Positions 29,317-38,342 of a DNA stretch of 64,000 nucleotides are shown here, in pieces. This DNA comes from Novosphingobium ginsenosidimutans. GTDB lineage: Bacteria; Pseudomonadota; Alphaproteobacteria; Sphingomonadales; Sphingomonadaceae. The position numbers and the translations under genes are program-made. Positions within the stretch are counted from its first letter, which is position 1, and every line of letters begins with the position of its first letter. The stretch spans positions 1,302,001 to 1,366,000 of the forward strand of contig NZ_CP042345.1 in assembly GCF_007954425.1 (NCBI RefSeq), written 5' to 3'. The notes beneath the pieces were generated by a model that saw only the letters and a program-made list of their open reading frames with translations, was not told the origin of the DNA and made no database searches.

Positions 29317-29347
29317 AGAAGGGCCCGTCCGGCGGACGAGCCCTTCT
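29317..29347. terminator. Bidirectional terminator between convergent genes
   Basis: AGAAGGGC (29317-29324) pairs with GCCCTTCT (29340-29347), and inner CGTCC with GGACG, giving a long stem with a short loop. It sits between the convergent CBS-protein gene and the DUF3035 gene. The A-rich left flank gives a U-tract for minus-strand transcripts. Confidence 0.7.
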
Positions 29348-29370
29348 GCATTCACCGATAATCCGAAAGC

Positions 29371-29793
29371 TCAGCCGCCGATAACGGCCTGTGCCTCGCG
29401 CCCGTCGCCCTGCGGGGCGGCGATGATGTCGCGGGTCACGTCACCCTTGGCGACTGTGTTGGTCTTGGGATCGCCAACGGTCGAGCGGATCGAGGCGGCG
29501 GCCGTCCCGGCGCGGTTGCCGGCGGTGGTTTCGATGCTGCTGCGCGGCGCAGGCGGGCCAAACAGTGCGTCCTGCGCCTGCTGGGCGGCGCTGCGGTCCG
29601 ACGGACGCGGCGCGCCGGGGGCCGGCGGCGTCAGGGCGAAATCGGGCGGGATCACCAGCGGTGCCTGGCGCTGCACGGCAAACTCGTCAGGCCGGTCACG
29701 GTTGAACAGGCCGGTGCTGCCGCAGCCCGAGAGGAGCGTGGCGGAGCCAATTACGGCCAAAACCATCGATTTGCTGGCCAAGTACTTGCGCAT
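29371..29793 (-). CDS. DUF3035 family lipoprotein
   Basis: Alphaproteobacterial family of unknown role. The 140-residue product has a lipoprotein signal (SMVLAVIGSATLLSGCGSTG) and the DUF3035 core DEFAVQRQAPLVIPPDFALT, followed by a low-complexity Pro/Ala/Arg-rich segment. It lies four bases downstream of lspA, the signal peptidase that would process it, on the same strand, and a terminator follows. This lspA-DUF3035 pairing suggests an envelope function. No catalytic residues seen. Confidence 0.85.
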   Translation of the reverse strand: MRKYLASKSMVLAVIGSATLLSGCGSTGLFNRDRPDEFAVQRQAPLVIPPDFALTPPAPGAPRPSDRSAAQQAQDALFGPPAPRSSIETTAGNRAGTAAASIRSTVGDPKTNTVAKGDVTRDIIAAPQGDGREAQAVIGG

Positions 29794-29797
29794 TGTC

Positions 29798-30328
29798 TCA
29801 ATTCTCCGTCACGGGAGCACCCGCATCGCTTTTCTGTTCCGCCTTTTCGCGGATCAGGAACGAACGGGCAAGGATAATCAGGACGCCGATGGTGATCGCC
29901 GCATCGGCCAGGTTGAAGACCAGGAATGGCCGGAAATCACCGATGTGGAAATCGGCATAGTCGACCACGAAGCCGAAGTTCATCCGATCGTCGATATTGC
30001 CGGCCGCCCCGCCCAGGACCAGCGACAGGCCCAGGATATCGGCAAAGGCCTTCTCGCGCATGATCCACACGAACACGACCAATGCAATCACACTGGTCAG
30101 CGCCACCAGCCCCCAGCGCATCTCCATCGATTGCGCGGTCAGCATGCCGAGCGAGACGCCATAATTCTCCACCCAGGTCAGGTCGAAGAACGGCAGCAGG
30201 TCAATCTTGCCCTTTTCCGGCAGGCGGAGCGTCCAGGTGACGTGGTACTTGATCCACTGGTCCAGGGCGTAGATCACTGCCGCCAGGATCAGGCCGATCA
30301 GGCGGTTGCGGGTGAACAGCTGGCTCAT
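29798..30328 (-). CDS. lspA: Lipoprotein signal peptidase LspA
   Basis: Membrane aspartic protease removing signal peptides from prolipoproteins. The 176 residues form four helices (LIGLILAAVIYALDQWIKYH, GLVALTSVIALVVFVWIM, and two more). The catalytic aspartates are in LVLGGAAGNIDDRMNFGFVVD and FRPFLVFNLADAAITIG. The sequence NIDDR is a slight variant of the usual NLIDR. The frame is open to 30409, but the ATG at 30328 overlaps the ileS stop by four bases and gives the normal N-terminus. Confidence 0.95.
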   Translation of the reverse strand: MSQLFTRNRLIGLILAAVIYALDQWIKYHVTWTLRLPEKGKIDLLPFFDLTWVENYGVSLGMLTAQSMEMRWGLVALTSVIALVVFVWIMREKAFADILGLSLVLGGAAGNIDDRMNFGFVVDYADFHIGDFRPFLVFNLADAAITIGVLIILARSFLIREKAEQKSDAGAPVTEN

Positions 30329-33087
30329 GCGCCGACCACGCTTTCGCAGCGGCCGCACAGATCGCCATCTTCCGCCACGTCGGGCAGGTGGCGCCAGCAG
30401 CGGCCGCACTTGTGGTCAGAGGTTCGGGTGACGGTCACGCCGCCGCCTTGCCCGCGCGTGACTTTCGCGGTGATGAACAGTTCGGCCAGATCGCCCTCGG
30501 GGGCATCGGCCGGGACAGTCACTTCCGCCTCAAGCCCCGAACCCAGCACTTTCTCCCGGCGCAGCGGTTCGATCGCTTCGAGCACCTGCCCGCGCAGGGC
30601 GCGAAGCGCGGCAAAGCGCTCCGCCAGCGCATCGTCGAGCCATTCTTCCGGCAGCTCGTGCAGTTCCTGCAGGTGCACGCTGCCGCGATCGGGGAAGCGG
30701 GTGGCCCAGACTTCCTCGGACGTGAAGACCAGCACCGGCGCGGCATAGCGGACCAGCGCCTGGAACAGGATATCCAGCACGGTGCGGTAGGCGCGGCGTT
30801 CGATCCCGGCCGGATCGTCGCAATAGAGCCGGTCCTTGCGGATATCGAAGAAGAAGGCCGAAAGGTCCTCGTTGCAGAAGTCGGTCAGCGCGCGGGTATA
30901 TTCGTTGAAGTCATAGCTATCGATCGCCGCGCGGATCGTGCTGTCGAGCCGCTTGAGCTGGCCGAGCATATAGCGCTCCAGCTCGGGCATCTGCGCCACT
31001 TCGACGCCCTCAGCCGCATGGTCATAGCCATCGAGCGCGCCCAGCAGATAGCGGAAGGTGTTACGCAGCTTGCGGTACTGGTCGGACACGCCCTTCAGGA
31101 TCTCGTCGCCGATCCGGTGGTCCTCGGTAAAGTCGACCGTCAACGCCCACAGCCGGATGATGTCGGCGCCGTAGGTTTCCATCACCTTGATCGGGTCGAT
31201 CGTGTTGCCGAGCGACTTGGACATCTTCATGCCCTTGGCGTCCATGGTGAAGCCGTGGGTCAGGATCCGGTCATAAGGCGCGCGGCCGCGGGTGGCGCAG
31301 CTTTCGAGCAAGCTGGACTGGAACCAGCCGCGATGCTGGTCGCTGCCCTCGACATAGATGTCGGCCGGCCACGAGAGGTCGGGCCAGCGCCCTGAGTCGA
31401 GCACATAGGCATGGCTGGCGCCCGAATCGAACCAGACGTCCAGAATGTCGGCAACCGGTTCCCACTCGCTGGGATCGTACTTGCCTTCCAGGAAGCGGTG
31501 CGCGGTATCGGGGGTCCAGGCGTCCATCCCCTCGGCCCGGACCGCGGCAATGATCGCCGCGTTGACTTCCGGATCGACCAGGTAGTCGCCCGACTTGCGG
31601 TTGACGAACAGCGTCATCGGCACGCCCCAGGCGCGCTGGCGGCTGAGCACCCAGTCGGGCCGCCCCGCGACCATCGAACCGATCCGGTTGCGGCCCTTTT
31701 CTGGGGTGAACTGGACGCGTTCGATCTCGCTCAGCGCGGTTTCGCGCAGGGTGCGGCCATAGGCGAGCGGCTGGTCCATCGGCACGAACCACTGCGGGGT
31801 GCAGCGGTAGATCACCTTGGCCTTGGAACGCCACGAGTGCGGATAGCTGTGCTGATAATCGGCGCTGGCGGCCAGCAGGCAGCCAATTTCGCGCAGGTCC
31901 GCACAGATCGGTCCGTCGGGCGCGTTGAACTTGGGGTTGATGACCGAGCCCTGCCCGCCCAGCCAGCCCCAGTCCTCGCGGTACTTGCCATCGCCTTCGA
32001 CCGCGAACTTGGGGTTCAGGCCGTGCGCCTTGCACAGCTCGAAATCGTCCTCGCCGTGGTCGGGCGCCATGTGGACCAGGCCGGTGCCGCTGTCGATGGT
32101 GACGAAATCGCCGGGGAGCAACGGCCGCGGTTCGGCAAAGAACCCGCCGAGGTGGTGCATCGGGTGGCGGGCCACGGTGCCGGCGAGGTCGGAGCCCTTT
32201 AGTGCTTTGACTGGAATGAGTTCGTCGCCGATGCGCGCGCCGAAAGCTGCCATCAGCTCCAGTCCGACCAGATACTGGCGGCCATCATAGTTGCGCTTCC
32301 GGCAAAGGCGGTATTCGACCTCCGGCCCATAGGCGACCGCCTGGTTCACCGGGATCGTCCAAGGCGTGGTCGTCCAGATCACCGCGTGGGCGCCGACCAG
32401 TTCGGGGATCGTGCTTTCGACAATCTCGAAGGCCACGTCGATCTGGGTCGAGGTGATGTCCTCGTACTCGACCTCGGCTTCGGCCAGCGCCGTCTTTTCG
32501 ACCGGGGACCACATCACCGGCTTGGCCCCGCGATAGAGCTGGCCGCTCTCCGCGAACTTGAGCAGTTCGGCGACGATCGTCGCCTCGCTCTCGGGCTGCA
32601 TGGTCAGGTACGGGTTATCCCAATCGGCCATCACCCCCAGCCGCTTCAGCTGCCCGCGCTGCACATCGACCCAGTGCTGGGCATAGGCGCGGCATTCGGC
32701 GCGGAATTCAAGGAGCGGAACCTCGTCCTTGTTCTTCTTGGCCTTGCGGTACTGCTCCTCAACCTTCCATTCGATCGGCAGGCCGTGGCAATCCCACCCG
32801 GGCACATAGGGCGCGTCCTTGCCCAGCAGGTTCTGGGTGCGGCAGACCATGTCCTTGATCGTATGGTTCAGCGCATGGCCGATATGCATGTCGCCGTTCG
32901 CATAGGGCGGGCCGTCATGGTACATGAACTTGGGCCGGCCGCGGCGGGCATCGCGCAGCTGCTCGTAAAGCTTCTCGGCCTCCCAGCGCGCCTGAATGCC
33001 GGGCTCCTTCTGAGGCAGGCCCGCCTTCATGGGGAACTCGGTCTTCGGCAGGAAGACGGTGTCTCGGTAGTCGCGCTTCTCAGTCAT
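30325..33087 (-). CDS. ileS: Isoleucyl-tRNA synthetase
   Basis: Charges tRNA-Ile; class I synthetase of 920 residues. HIGH motif: PPYANGDMHIGHALNHTIKD; KMSKS motif: DAKGMKMSKSLGNTIDP. The editing domain shows WTTTPWTIPVNQAVAYGP and GTGLVHMAPDHGEDDF, and the C-terminus has a zinc-binding CGRCWRHLPD...LCGRC. The N-terminus DYRDTVFLPKTEFPMKAGLP is typical of the bacterial type. It overlaps lspA by four bases, an order (ileS-lspA) seen widely in Proteobacteria. Confidence 0.99.
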   Translation of the reverse strand: MTEKRDYRDTVFLPKTEFPMKAGLPQKEPGIQARWEAEKLYEQLRDARRGRPKFMYHDGPPYANGDMHIGHALNHTIKDMVCRTQNLLGKDAPYVPGWDCHGLPIEWKVEEQYRKAKKNKDEVPLLEFRAECRAYAQHWVDVQRGQLKRLGVMADWDNPYLTMQPESEATIVAELLKFAESGQLYRGAKPVMWSPVEKTALAEAEVEYEDITSTQIDVAFEIVESTIPELVGAHAVIWTTTPWTIPVNQAVAYGPEVEYRLCRKRNYDGRQYLVGLELMAAFGARIGDELIPVKALKGSDLAGTVARHPMHHLGGFFAEPRPLLPGDFVTIDSGTGLVHMAPDHGEDDFELCKAHGLNPKFAVEGDGKYREDWGWLGGQGSVINPKFNAPDGPICADLREIGCLLAASADYQHSYPHSWRSKAKVIYRCTPQWFVPMDQPLAYGRTLRETALSEIERVQFTPEKGRNRIGSMVAGRPDWVLSRQRAWGVPMTLFVNRKSGDYLVDPEVNAAIIAAVRAEGMDAWTPDTAHRFLEGKYDPSEWEPVADILDVWFDSGASHAYVLDSGRWPDLSWPADIYVEGSDQHRGWFQSSLLESCATRGRAPYDRILTHGFTMDAKGMKMSKSLGNTIDPIKVMETYGADIIRLWALTVDFTEDHRIGDEILKGVSDQYRKLRNTFRYLLGALDGYDHAAEGVEVAQMPELERYMLGQLKRLDSTIRAAIDSYDFNEYTRALTDFCNEDLSAFFFDIRKDRLYCDDPAGIERRAYRTVLDILFQALVRYAAPVLVFTSEEVWATRFPDRGSVHLQELHELPEEWLDDALAERFAALRALRGQVLEAIEPLRREKVLGSGLEAEVTVPADAPEGDLAELFITAKVTRGQGGGVTVTRTSDHKCGRCWRHLPDVAEDGDLCGRCESVVGA

Positions 33088-33133
33088 GGCGTGCCGCCGT
33101 TAGAGCAAAGGCACAAGTCGCGCCAGTCCCGGC

Positions 33134-34174
33134 TTAATCACGCGCCGCGCGCCGGGCATCGAGCGCCTTGGCCAGTTCGGCCTGCTCGCGCGGGTTGCGC
33201 TTGTTGAAGGCCGGGCGCAGCGCCGGACCGACGCTCCAGATATCGTCCACCCAGACATAGCCGGTGAAGCTTGCCGGAATCTCGCCGACCTGCTCGGGCA
33301 GATCCAGGCCGCGCGGCTTGTCGGCGCTGGGCCCGATCAGCATGACCTTGGCTCCAGCAGCTTCCATCCGCGCCTGCAGCCGGTTGGGCCAGCCGGCAAA
33401 GGCCCACTGCCGGTTGAGCGGAATGGCGATCATGCTGCCCTGGCAAGCGGCTGGGGTGAGGCCGAGCCAGCCCTGCCACAGGTAAGCGCGGGTGCAGGCT
33501 TCGACCTGCTCGTCGCTATAGGCCAGCACCCCGGGCCAGGCCGCACGGATCGGGGCGAGAGCGGCCTCTGACCCGGAAAAGGCATCGCGCCGCGCCACCG
33601 GATCGCGCCCGGTGGCTTTCAGCGCCGCAACGAACCGCGCCGCAGTTGCGCCATCGGCAAAACGCAGGTTGAACAGCAGCGCGGTATCGCCCGCGGTGGC
33701 CAGCGCCTCTTCCAGGCTCGGGATCAGGCCCTGGCCAAGGCCGCGCAGCGGGAAGGTCTTGCCGCCATCGGGGCTGTAATCGTACCCGGCGTCGAGCGCC
33801 TTCAATTGCTCCAGCGTCTGGGCACTGACCGGGCCCGTGCCATTGGTGCGGCAATCGAGCGCCGCCTCATGAAACAGCACAAACCGGCCATCGGCGGTGG
33901 GGGCTGGATCGATCTCGATCATCTGCGCCCCCAGCCGCTTGGCCTGGGCGAGGGCGGGCAAGGTGTTCTCGATAAAGTCGTGGATCGGCGGCTCGATCGC
34001 CTGGGCCTTGCAGTCGCCCGCCGCATCGGGGCGGGGCAGCTGCATCAGCCCGCGGTGCGCGACCAGTTTGACGTAACCCCTGGGACTATCCGCCAGCCAC
34101 GAGGCGTTGACGAAAGTCAGCACCAGGAAGGCGAGGGCGAGAACGAAGCCGATCCGCCGGCCCCATACCGTCAT
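33134..34174 (-). CDS. Glycerophosphodiester phosphodiesterase-family protein
   Basis: Predicted membrane-anchored hydrolase of glycerophosphodiesters. One N-terminal helix (IGFVLALAFLVLTFVNASW) precedes a TIM-barrel GDPD domain. Active-site motifs: YVKLVAHRGLMQ (catalytic His), FIENTLPALAQAKRLGAQMI, IEIDPAPTADGRFVLFHE (metal ligands and second His). Length 346 residues. The start codon overlaps the ribF stop by four bases. Substrate may differ from glycerophosphodiesters, as the C-terminal half is not closely recognised. Confidence 0.87.
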   Translation of the reverse strand: MTVWGRRIGFVLALAFLVLTFVNASWLADSPRGYVKLVAHRGLMQLPRPDAAGDCKAQAIEPPIHDFIENTLPALAQAKRLGAQMIEIDPAPTADGRFVLFHEAALDCRTNGTGPVSAQTLEQLKALDAGYDYSPDGGKTFPLRGLGQGLIPSLEEALATAGDTALLFNLRFADGATAARFVAALKATGRDPVARRDAFSGSEAALAPIRAAWPGVLAYSDEQVEACTRAYLWQGWLGLTPAACQGSMIAIPLNRQWAFAGWPNRLQARMEAAGAKVMLIGPSADKPRGLDLPEQVGEIPASFTGYVWVDDIWSVGPALRPAFNKRNPREQAELAKALDARRAARD

Positions 34175-35100
34175 GCCAGGAGCTTTCGTGCCTGGTCACA
34201 ATCGACCAGCATCTGCTGGGTCAGCGCATCCAGGCTGTCGAACTTGGCCTCGGGTCGCAGGAAATGGTGGAACGCCACCTCGATCTCCTGCCCGTAAAGA
34301 TCGCCCGACCAGTCAAAGAAATGCGGCTCCAGCAGTTCCTTGGGCGGGTCGAAGCTGGGGCGGATGCCGAGGTTGGCCGCGCCGTGGAGGCGGGTGCCAT
34401 CCGCCAGCTGCGAGGAGACGGCATAGATCCCGTAATGCGGGCGCAGATAGTTGCCGAGCGGCAGGTTGGCCGTGGGAAAGCCGATCGTCCGCCCAACCTT
34501 GTCGCCATGCTGGACCACACCGCGGATTGCGAAGGGGCGGGTGAGCAGGCGGGTCGCGGTCTCGCAATCGCCGGTCTTGAGCGCCTCGCGAATGCGGCTG
34601 GATGAGACGACTTCACCGTCCAGCATGACCGGGCCGACCGCGCGCGAGGACAGGCCCAGTTCGGCCCCGCGGGTCTTGAGCAGTTCGATATTGCCGCCGC
34701 GGCCCTTGCCGAAAGTGAAATCCTCACCAGTCACCACGCCCGCCGCACCCAGCCGTTCGACCAGCAGCTTGGCCATGAAATCCTCGGCCGTGGTCGAGGC
34801 CAGTTCAGCGTCGAACGCGAAGACTAGCATGGCATCGGCCTCTGCCGCCGCGAACAGTTCCTGCCGCTGGTCCAGCGTGGTCAGCCGGAACGGCGCGGCA
34901 TCGGGCTTGAAGAAGCGCACCGGGTGCGGATCGAAAGTCGCGACGATCGCCGGGCGGCCCTCCGCCCTGGCCCAGGCAATCGCTTCGCCCGCCACGGCCT
35001 GGTGGCCCAGGTGGAAGCCATCGAAATTGCCCAGCGCGATGATCGCGCCGCGCAAGGGATCGGGCATGGGGTCAGAGGCAAGAAGGCGCGGGATCGTCAT
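34171..35100 (-). CDS. ribF: Bifunctional riboflavin kinase/FAD synthetase RibF
   Basis: Makes FMN and then FAD from riboflavin. The 309 residues comprise an N-terminal nucleotidyltransferase domain (IIALGNFDGFHLGHQAVAGE with the HxGH-like motif; ATFDPHPVRFFKPD; VVTGEDFTFGKGRGGN; SSSRIREAL) and a C-terminal kinase domain (RPFAIRGVVQHGDKVGRTIG, FPTANLPLGNYLRPHYGIYA, ANLGIRPSF). The first codon shares its base with the dipeptidase stop at 35100. Confidence 0.97.
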   Translation of the reverse strand: MTIPRLLASDPMPDPLRGAIIALGNFDGFHLGHQAVAGEAIAWARAEGRPAIVATFDPHPVRFFKPDAAPFRLTTLDQRQELFAAAEADAMLVFAFDAELASTTAEDFMAKLLVERLGAAGVVTGEDFTFGKGRGGNIELLKTRGAELGLSSRAVGPVMLDGEVVSSSRIREALKTGDCETATRLLTRPFAIRGVVQHGDKVGRTIGFPTANLPLGNYLRPHYGIYAVSSQLADGTRLHGAANLGIRPSFDPPKELLEPHFFDWSGDLYGQEIEVAFHHFLRPEAKFDSLDALTQQMLVDCDQARKLLA

Positions 35101-36284
35101 TACGGCAGCGTCGTCTCGTTCAAGGGCATGATCCCGGCGCGGATCACGCGCAGGGCGTTGCCGCCCATCACCGCGCGAATTTCATCGGGCGTAAAGCCTT
35201 CGTCCAACAGCGCCTGGGTGACCTGGACGAGACCGCTGGTGTCGAACCGCACGGTGGTCGCCCCGTCATAGTCGCTGCCGAGGGCCACGTGGCTAATGCC
35301 GACCAGATCGCGGACATGCTTCATCGCCTTGGCGGCGGCGCGTGGGGACGTGTCGCAGATTGCGCCGTCCCAATAGCCGATGCCCACGATCCCGCCGGTC
35401 TTGGCGACAGCGCGGATCTCGTCATCGGAGAGGTTGCGGTTGGTCTTGCAGGTCGCCTGGACCCCGCCGTGGCTGGAAACGACCGGGCGGCGCACCTTGG
35501 GCAGGAGTTCGGCCACGCCCTGGTGCGAAAGGTGGGCGATGTCGATAATTATCCCCAGCTCTTCCATCCGCGCCACGACCTGCCAGCCGAGCGGCGTGAT
35601 CCCGCCCTTCTTCACCCCGTGCATCGACCCGGCGATGTCGTTGTCGAAGAAGTGCGATAGGCTGGCCATCCGGAAGCCGGCGGCGTGGAGCTTGTCGAGG
35701 TTTGCGAGCTGGCCTCCGAGGCTTTGCAGGCCTTCGATGGTGAGCATGGCGCCGACTGGTCCCTTGCCTGCCTGCCGCGCCCCGAGCAGCGCGTCGAGCG
35801 AGGCCGGATCACTGACCTTGGCCAGCTTGCCGCCCGAATTGGCGACCGCCCTGTCCAGCTTCTCGCCATGGAAAAGCGACCGCTCGGTCAGCGAGAACCA
35901 GGTCCGGACCGGCTGGAGCTGGGCAATCACCAGCGGGGTAATGTTGTCAGTCTCACCCGAGTTGCCATCATAGTTCTGCCCGCGCGGGGTCTTGGTGACA
36001 CTCGAGAAGAGCTGCAGCGCAACGTTGCCCGCTTGCAGCCGGGGCAGGTCTTCGTGGCCTCGGTCGGCGGCTTTCAGCAGGTCGCGCCGCCACATCAGCG
36101 TATCGGAATGGAGATCAACGATCTGTAAGGTCTGGTGCAGCGCCTTGGCCTCGGCGCTGACGGGAATGCCAGGCTGGCCGTCGATCTTGTTCATGCCAGC
36201 TTCGACATAGCCGGGGGCAATGCCGAAAAAGCCGACCGCACCCAGCGCCAGCGCGGCCAGCGGCACCCAGACCCGTTTGCGCAT
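35100..36284 (-). CDS. Membrane dipeptidase, peptidase family M19
   Basis: Zinc-dependent renal-dipeptidase homologue, exported or membrane-anchored. An N-terminal hydrophobic segment (VPLAALALGAVGFFGIAPGY) is followed by the metal-ligand motif LQIVDLHSDTLMWRRDLL, then EGLQSLGGQLANLDKLHAAG, MRMASLSHFFDND-like FRMASLSHFFDNDIAGS, IIDIAHLSHQGVAELL, VVSSHGGVQATCKTNRNLSD and HVALGSDYDGATTVRF. Length is 394 residues. It lies between folA and ribF on one strand with short spacers. Substrate (dipeptides or similar amidated compounds) is inferred. Confidence 0.92.
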   Translation of the reverse strand: MRKRVWVPLAALALGAVGFFGIAPGYVEAGMNKIDGQPGIPVSAEAKALHQTLQIVDLHSDTLMWRRDLLKAADRGHEDLPRLQAGNVALQLFSSVTKTPRGQNYDGNSGETDNITPLVIAQLQPVRTWFSLTERSLFHGEKLDRAVANSGGKLAKVSDPASLDALLGARQAGKGPVGAMLTIEGLQSLGGQLANLDKLHAAGFRMASLSHFFDNDIAGSMHGVKKGGITPLGWQVVARMEELGIIIDIAHLSHQGVAELLPKVRRPVVSSHGGVQATCKTNRNLSDDEIRAVAKTGGIVGIGYWDGAICDTSPRAAAKAMKHVRDLVGISHVALGSDYDGATTVRFDTSGLVQVTQALLDEGFTPDEIRAVMGGNALRVIRAGIMPLNETTLP

Positions 36285-36307
36285 CGCTATCCCCTTCTCC
36301 GTTCCCG

Positions 36308-36802
36308 TCAGGCGGGTTTACGTTGCAGGGTGACGAAAGCAAACCCCGGCAAACGTCCATCCGCCGGGTGTTCCTCACGCGCCGTTTCGGTCCACTGGCT
36401 GCGGTCGAATTCGGGGAAACGCGTGTCACCCGTGGGTTCGGCAGCCACCTCGGTCCATTCAATCCGGTCGGCATAGGGCAGGAACTGGTGATAAATCTCT
36501 GCCCCACCGATCACCGCGATATGCGGCGCATTGGCAAGGGCAATTGCCTCTTCGGGCGAGTGGGCAACTTCCGCACCTTCCTCGGCCCAGTCGGTATCGC
36601 GGGTCAGCACGATATGACGGCGGCCGGGCAGCAGCCCAGGCAGCGATTCAAAGGTCTTGCGGCCCATGATCATCGGCTTGCCCGTGGTCAGCGCCTTGAA
36701 ATGCCGCAAGTCAGCCGGAAGGTGCCAAGGCATGCCTCCGTCGTTCCCGATCACGCCATTGGCCGCAACCGCGACCACGAAGAAGATTTCGCGCTGTTTC
36801 AC
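36308..36802 (-). CDS. folA: Dihydrofolate reductase
   Basis: NADPH-dependent reduction of dihydrofolate to tetrahydrofolate; trimethoprim target. The 164 residues contain FFVVAVAANGVIGNDGGMPWHLPADLRHF (split: VIGNDGGMPWHLPADL), GKPMIMGRKTFESLPGLLPG, RRHIVLTRD, and IAVIGGAEIYHQFLPYADRI. The substrate aspartate appears as PADLRHFK. The start overlaps the purK stop by four bases. Confidence 0.97.
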   Translation of the reverse strand: MKQREIFFVVAVAANGVIGNDGGMPWHLPADLRHFKALTTGKPMIMGRKTFESLPGLLPGRRHIVLTRDTDWAEEGAEVAHSPEEAIALANAPHIAVIGGAEIYHQFLPYADRIEWTEVAAEPTGDTRFPEFDRSQWTETAREEHPADGRLPGFAFVTLQRKPA

Positions 36803-37857
36803 AGGGTCAGCCGGGTGACGTGGCCCATCTTGCGGCCGGGGCGCGCGGCGGCCTTGCCGTAGAGATGCAGGTGGTTGCGTGGGTCGGACAGGATCGGGGC
36901 CCAGTCATGTGCCTCGTCGCCGATCAGGTTCCACATCTCCACGCCCCGCGCTGCCAGCGCCGGATCGCCCAGCGGCAGGCCGCAGATCGCGCGGACATGG
37001 TTCTCAAACTGGCTGGTGAGCGCGCCCTCGATAGTCCAGTGGCCGGAATTGTGGACCCGCGGGGCCATCTCATTGAACACGGGGCCGTCAGCCGTCGCGA
37101 AGAACTCCAGCGTCAGCACTCCGACGTATTCGAGCGCCGCGGCCACCTTGGCGGCCAGTTCACGCGCGGCCGGTACCTGTCCCGCAACATCCGCCCTGGC
37201 GGGCACGGTCGAGCGATCAAGGATGCCGCCCTTGTGGAGGTTTTCGGCGCTGTCCCAGAACACGATCGTGCCGTCCTGGGCACGGCACAGGATCACGCTG
37301 AACTCCGCCGTGAAGTGGACGAAGCCTTCATAGACCAGCGGCTGGCCCGTCAGCACCACGCCATCGGCATCGTGATCAGCCATGATCCGCCACTGGCCCT
37401 TGCCGTCATAACCATCGCGCCGGGTCTTGAGGATGCCGGGCGAGCCGATGGTTTCGAGCGCCTGGGCAAGGTCTTCGGCCGTATCGACTGCTGCAAAGGG
37501 CGCGGGCCTGCCCCCAAGATCGGTGACGAACCGCTTCTCGTTCAGCCGGTCCTGCGCCACTTCCAGCGCGCGGGCATTCGGCAGCAGGGCGACATCGCCG
37601 AGCGCCCTGAGCGGGGCGACCGGCACATTCTCGAACTCATAGGTTACCACGGCACAGTCGGCGGCAAAGGCGGCCAGGGCGGTGGCATCGTTCCACTGGG
37701 CACAGGTGAACTGCGCGGCGACGTCAGCCGCGATCGAATCGCGCTCGGGCGCGAAGATATGGACCCGGTAACCCAGCCGCGCCGCAGCCATGGCCAGCAT
37801 TCGGCCCAGCTGGCCGCCCCCGAGAATGCCGATCGTTTCGCCCGGGGGGATCAACAT
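36799..37857 (-). CDS. purK: N5-carboxyaminoimidazole ribonucleotide synthase PurK
   Basis: ATP- and bicarbonate-dependent step of purine synthesis, acting before PurE. ATP-grasp protein of 352 residues: GETIGILGGGQLGRMLAMAA, CAVVTYEFENVPVAPLRAL, DRLNEKRFVTDLGG, ILKTRRDGYDGKGQW, EGFVHFTAEFSVILCRAQDG, and NEMAPRVHNSGHWTIEGALT with SQFENHVRAICGLPLG. The frame is open upstream to 37995, deep in purE, so the ATG at 37857, four bases after the purE stop, is chosen. Confidence 0.97.
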   Translation of the reverse strand: MLIPPGETIGILGGGQLGRMLAMAAARLGYRVHIFAPERDSIAADVAAQFTCAQWNDATALAAFAADCAVVTYEFENVPVAPLRALGDVALLPNARALEVAQDRLNEKRFVTDLGGRPAPFAAVDTAEDLAQALETIGSPGILKTRRDGYDGKGQWRIMADHDADGVVLTGQPLVYEGFVHFTAEFSVILCRAQDGTIVFWDSAENLHKGGILDRSTVPARADVAGQVPAARELAAKVAAALEYVGVLTLEFFATADGPVFNEMAPRVHNSGHWTIEGALTSQFENHVRAICGLPLGDPALAARGVEMWNLIGDEAHDWAPILSDPRNHLHLYGKAAARPGRKMGHVTRLTL

Positions 37858-37861
37858 GGCC

Positions 37862-38341
37862 TCAGCTCGGTCGCTCGGCGACGCTGGCGCTTTGCGCGGT
37901 GCGGAAGGCCTTGATCTTTTCCGCCAGCGCCGGGTCGGTCGTCGCCAGGATCGCGGCGGCGAGCAGCCCGGCATTGGTTGCGCCGGCTTCGCCAATCGCC
38001 AGGGTGCCGACCGGGATGCCAGCGGGCATCTGCACGATCGAGAGCAGGCTGTCCTGGCCCGACAGCGCCTTGGACTGCACCGGCACGCCCAGCACCGGCA
38101 GGTGCGTCATGCTGGCCACCATGCCCGGCAGGTGTGCGGCACCGCCAGCCCCGGCGATGATCACCTTGAAGCCTTCATCGGCGGCACCTTCGGCAAAGGC
38201 CACCAGCCGCTGCGGGGTGCGGTGGGCCGAGACGATCCGCGCGTCATAAGCCACGCCCAGCTTGTCGAGCGCGTCGGCGGCGCACTTCATCGTCGCCCAG
38301 TCCGACTGGCTGCCCATGACGATGGCGACAGGTGCGCTCAT
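37862..38341 (-). CDS. purE: N5-carboxyaminoimidazole ribonucleotide mutase PurE (class I)
   Basis: Converts N5-CAIR to CAIR. The 159-residue protein has [59 protein letters not shown] and [40 protein letters not shown], all class I signatures. The ATG at 38341 lies one base after the gpmA stop. purE-purK-folA form a coupled block. Metabolic neighbours make one-carbon and purine supply a common theme. Confidence 0.97.
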   Translation of the reverse strand: MSAPVAIVMGSQSDWATMKCAADALDKLGVAYDARIVSAHRTPQRLVAFAEGAADEGFKVIIAGAGGAAHLPGMVASMTHLPVLGVPVQSKALSGQDSLLSIVQMPAGIPVGTLAIGEAGATNAGLLAAAILATTDPALAEKIKAFRTAQSASVAERPS

Positions 38342-38342
38342 C

